A stretch of DNA of 64,000 nucleotides from Nephrocerus scutellatus (lineage: Eukaryota; Arthropoda; Insecta; Diptera; Pipunculidae): positions 64,141,016-64,205,015 of the forward strand of contig OX352763.1 of the NCBI GenBank assembly GCA_947095585.1, written 5' to 3'. The position numbers and the translations under genes were made by a program. Below are positions 62,001 to 64,000 of this stretch, one piece after another. Each line of letters begins with the position of its first letter. The first letter of the stretch is position 1. The notes below the pieces were generated by a model, which ran no database searches, was not told the origin of the DNA, and was given only the letters and a program-made list of their open reading frames with translations.

Positions 62001-64000
62001 AAATTCGGAATGTAGGACTAAGATGTGACTATAAGATTTCTTCCTATGGAACTTTTGGAATATGATCATTATTGTCTGGAATTTCTGGAACAAAGCCATT
62101 TTTCAAGCGATTCGCACGAATTTCGGAATGTGTGACAAAGATGTGACTATAAGATTTCTTCCTATGGAACTTCTGGAATATGATCATTATTGACTGGAAT
62201 TTCTGGAACAAAGCAATTTCTCAAGCGATTCGCATGAAATTTAGAATGTAGGACTAAGATGTGACTATAAGATTTCTTCCTATGGAACTTTTGGAATATG
62301 ATCATTATTGTCTGGAATTTCTGGAACAAAGCAATTTTTCAAGCGATTCGCACGAAATTCGGAATGTGTGACTAAGATGTGACTATAAGATTTCTTCCTA
62401 TGGAACTTCTGGAATATGATTGTCTGAAATTTCTGAAACAAAGCAATTTCACAAGCGATTCGCATGAAATTCGGAATGTAGGACTAAGATGTGACTATAA
62501 GATTTCTTCCTATGGAACTTCTGGAATATGATCATTATTGTCTGGAATTTCTGGAACAAAGCCATTTTTCAAGCGATTCGCACGAATTTCGGAATGTGTG
62601 ACAAAGATGTGACTATAAGATTTCTTCCTATGGAACTTCTGGAATATGATCATTATTGACTGGAATTTCTGGAACAAAGCAATTTCTCAAGCGATTCGCA
62701 TGAAATTTAGAATGTAGGACTAAGATGTGACTATAAGATTTCTTCCTATGGAACTTCTGGAATATGATCATTATTGTCTGGAATTTCTGGAACAAAGCAA
62801 TTTCTCATGCGATTCGCATGAAATTTGGAATGTAGGACTAAGATGTGACTATAACATTTCTTCCTATGGAACTTCTGGAATATGATCATTATTGTCTGGA
62901 ATTTCTGGAGCAAATCAATTTCTCAAGCGATTCGCATGAAATTCGGAATGTAGGACTAAGATGTGACTATAAGATTTCTTCCTATGGAACTTCTGGAATT
63001 TGATCATTATTGTCTGGAATTTCTGGAACAAAGCCATTTTTCAAGCGATTCGCACGAATTTCGGAATGTGTGACAAAGATGTGACTATAAGTTTTCTTCC
63101 TATGGAACTTCTGTATTATGATCATTATTGTCTGGAATTTCTGGAACAAAGCAATTTCTCAAGCGATTCGCATGAAATTTGGAATGTAGGACTAAGATGT
63201 GACTATAACATTTCTTCCTATGGAACTTCTGGAATATGATCATTATTGTCTGGAATTTCTGGAACAAAGCAATTTCTCATGCGATTCGCATGAAATTTGG
63301 AATGTAGGACTAAGATGAGACTATAAGATTTCTTCCTATGGAACTTCTGGAATATGATCATTATTGTCTGGAATTTCTGGAACAAAGCCATTTTTCAAGC
63401 GATTCGCACGAATTTCGGAATGTGTGACAAAGATGTGACTATAAGATTTCTTCGTATGGAACTTCTGGAATATGATCATTATTGTCTGGAATTTCTGGAA
63501 CAAAGCAATTTCTCAAGCGATTCGCATGAAATTTGGAATGTAGGACTAAGATGTGACTATAAGATTTCTTCCTATGGAACTTTTGGAATATGATCATTAT
63601 TGTCTGGAATTTCTGGAACAAAGCAATTTTTCAAGCGATTCGCACGAAATTCGGAATGTGTGACTAAGATGTGACTATAAGATTTCTTCCTATGGAACTT
63701 CTGGAATATGATTGTCTGAAATTTCTGGAACAAACCAATTTCTCAAGCGATTCGCATGAAATTCGGAATGTGTGACAAAGATGTGACTATAAGATTTCTT
63801 CCTATGGAACTTCTGGAATATGATCATTATTGACTGGAATTTCTGGAACAAAGCAATTTCTCAAGCGATTCGCATGAAATTTAGAATGTAGGACTAAGAT
63901 GTGACTATAAGATTTCTTCCTATGGAACTTCTGGAATATGATTGTCTGAAATTTCTGGAACAAACCTATTTCTCAAGCGATTCGCATGAAATTCGGAATG

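Larger units (their letters stand above)
40736..64000 (+). repeat. Satellite family A array 3, with higher-order periods 1062-4906 bp
   Basis: About 197 monomers, all plus orientation. Diagnostic variants are GGAATTTGATCATT, CTTCTGTATTATGATC, TATAACATTTC, TTATTGACTGG, AAATTTAGAATG, GATGAGACTATAAG, ATTTCTTCGTATGG, and the 6-bp-deleted form GGAATATGATTGTCTGAAA. Recurrent shifts between the same variant combinations are 1062 bp (46729 and 47791), 1646 bp (51549 and 53195), 3050 bp (43679 and 46729; 47791 and 50841; 48499 and 51549), 4434 bp (55877 and 60311; 57162 and 61596) and 4906 bp (57374 and 62280; 58094 and 63000). The array continues beyond the window. Confidence 0.92.

Noticed and set aside
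830..64000. CENP-B box in the monomer
   Set aside because: I looked for the TTCG....A..CGGG pattern. The monomer has ATTCGCATGAAATTCGG, which does not satisfy the essential CGGG spacing.

Overview
The window is almost entirely non-coding satellite DNA from a eukaryote, most likely an insect and perhaps a dipteran. The evidence for an insect is indirect: an AT-rich array of about 118-bp monomers, a short Helitron of a type I recall as widespread in insects, a PHD-finger ORF1 fragment of a non-LTR retrotransposon, a (GACC)n-bearing dispersed repeat, and no prokaryotic gene organisation. I saw no intact protein-coding gene, tRNA, rRNA or CRISPR array. The many 60-170 codon open frames are by-products of the repeat.

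Layout. 1-829 is flanking repeat sequence in the style of degenerate transposable elements. 830-24368 is a head-to-tail array of satellite family A (118 bp, canonical copy 29073-29190), organised into nested higher-order repeats with periods near 1158, 3471/3475 and 8690 bp. 24369-26626 is a non-satellite island that contains a 445-bp Helitron, a candidate 262-bp inverted-repeat element, a retrotransposon 5'-end fragment and a 27-bp minisatellite. 26627-27900 is a related but distinct 118-bp family B (canonical copy 27539-27656), interrupted by a 254-bp MITE. 27901-30574 is family A again. 30575-32327 is a second copy of the island that lacks the Helitron, and 32328-33125 is family B with the same MITE. 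33126-34464 holds a partial A monomer, two tandem units of about 415 bp, and a LINE 5' end with a 40-codon truncated ORF1. 34465-35218 is a degenerate AT-rich repeat like the one at the window start. 35219-40735 is a 2823-bp tandem duplication of mixed A/B monomers. 40736-64000 is a further A array with its own higher-order periods, and it runs off the window end.

Interpretation. All satellite monomers lie in one orientation across about 63 kb. Families A and B share a conserved block (about positions 95-30 of the circular monomer) and differ most in the middle, as if one part of the monomer were constrained. The island flanked by satellite is duplicated together with its neighbours. Satellite monomers at about 35.70-35.76 kb and 38.52-38.58 kb look like the same A-to-B junction without the island. 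The architecture, a homogenised array with a retroelement-rich island, is what pericentromeric or centromeric insect heterochromatin looks like, but nothing in the sequence proves centromere function. Near-identity of multi-kb units also means the exact copy number may depend on the assembly.
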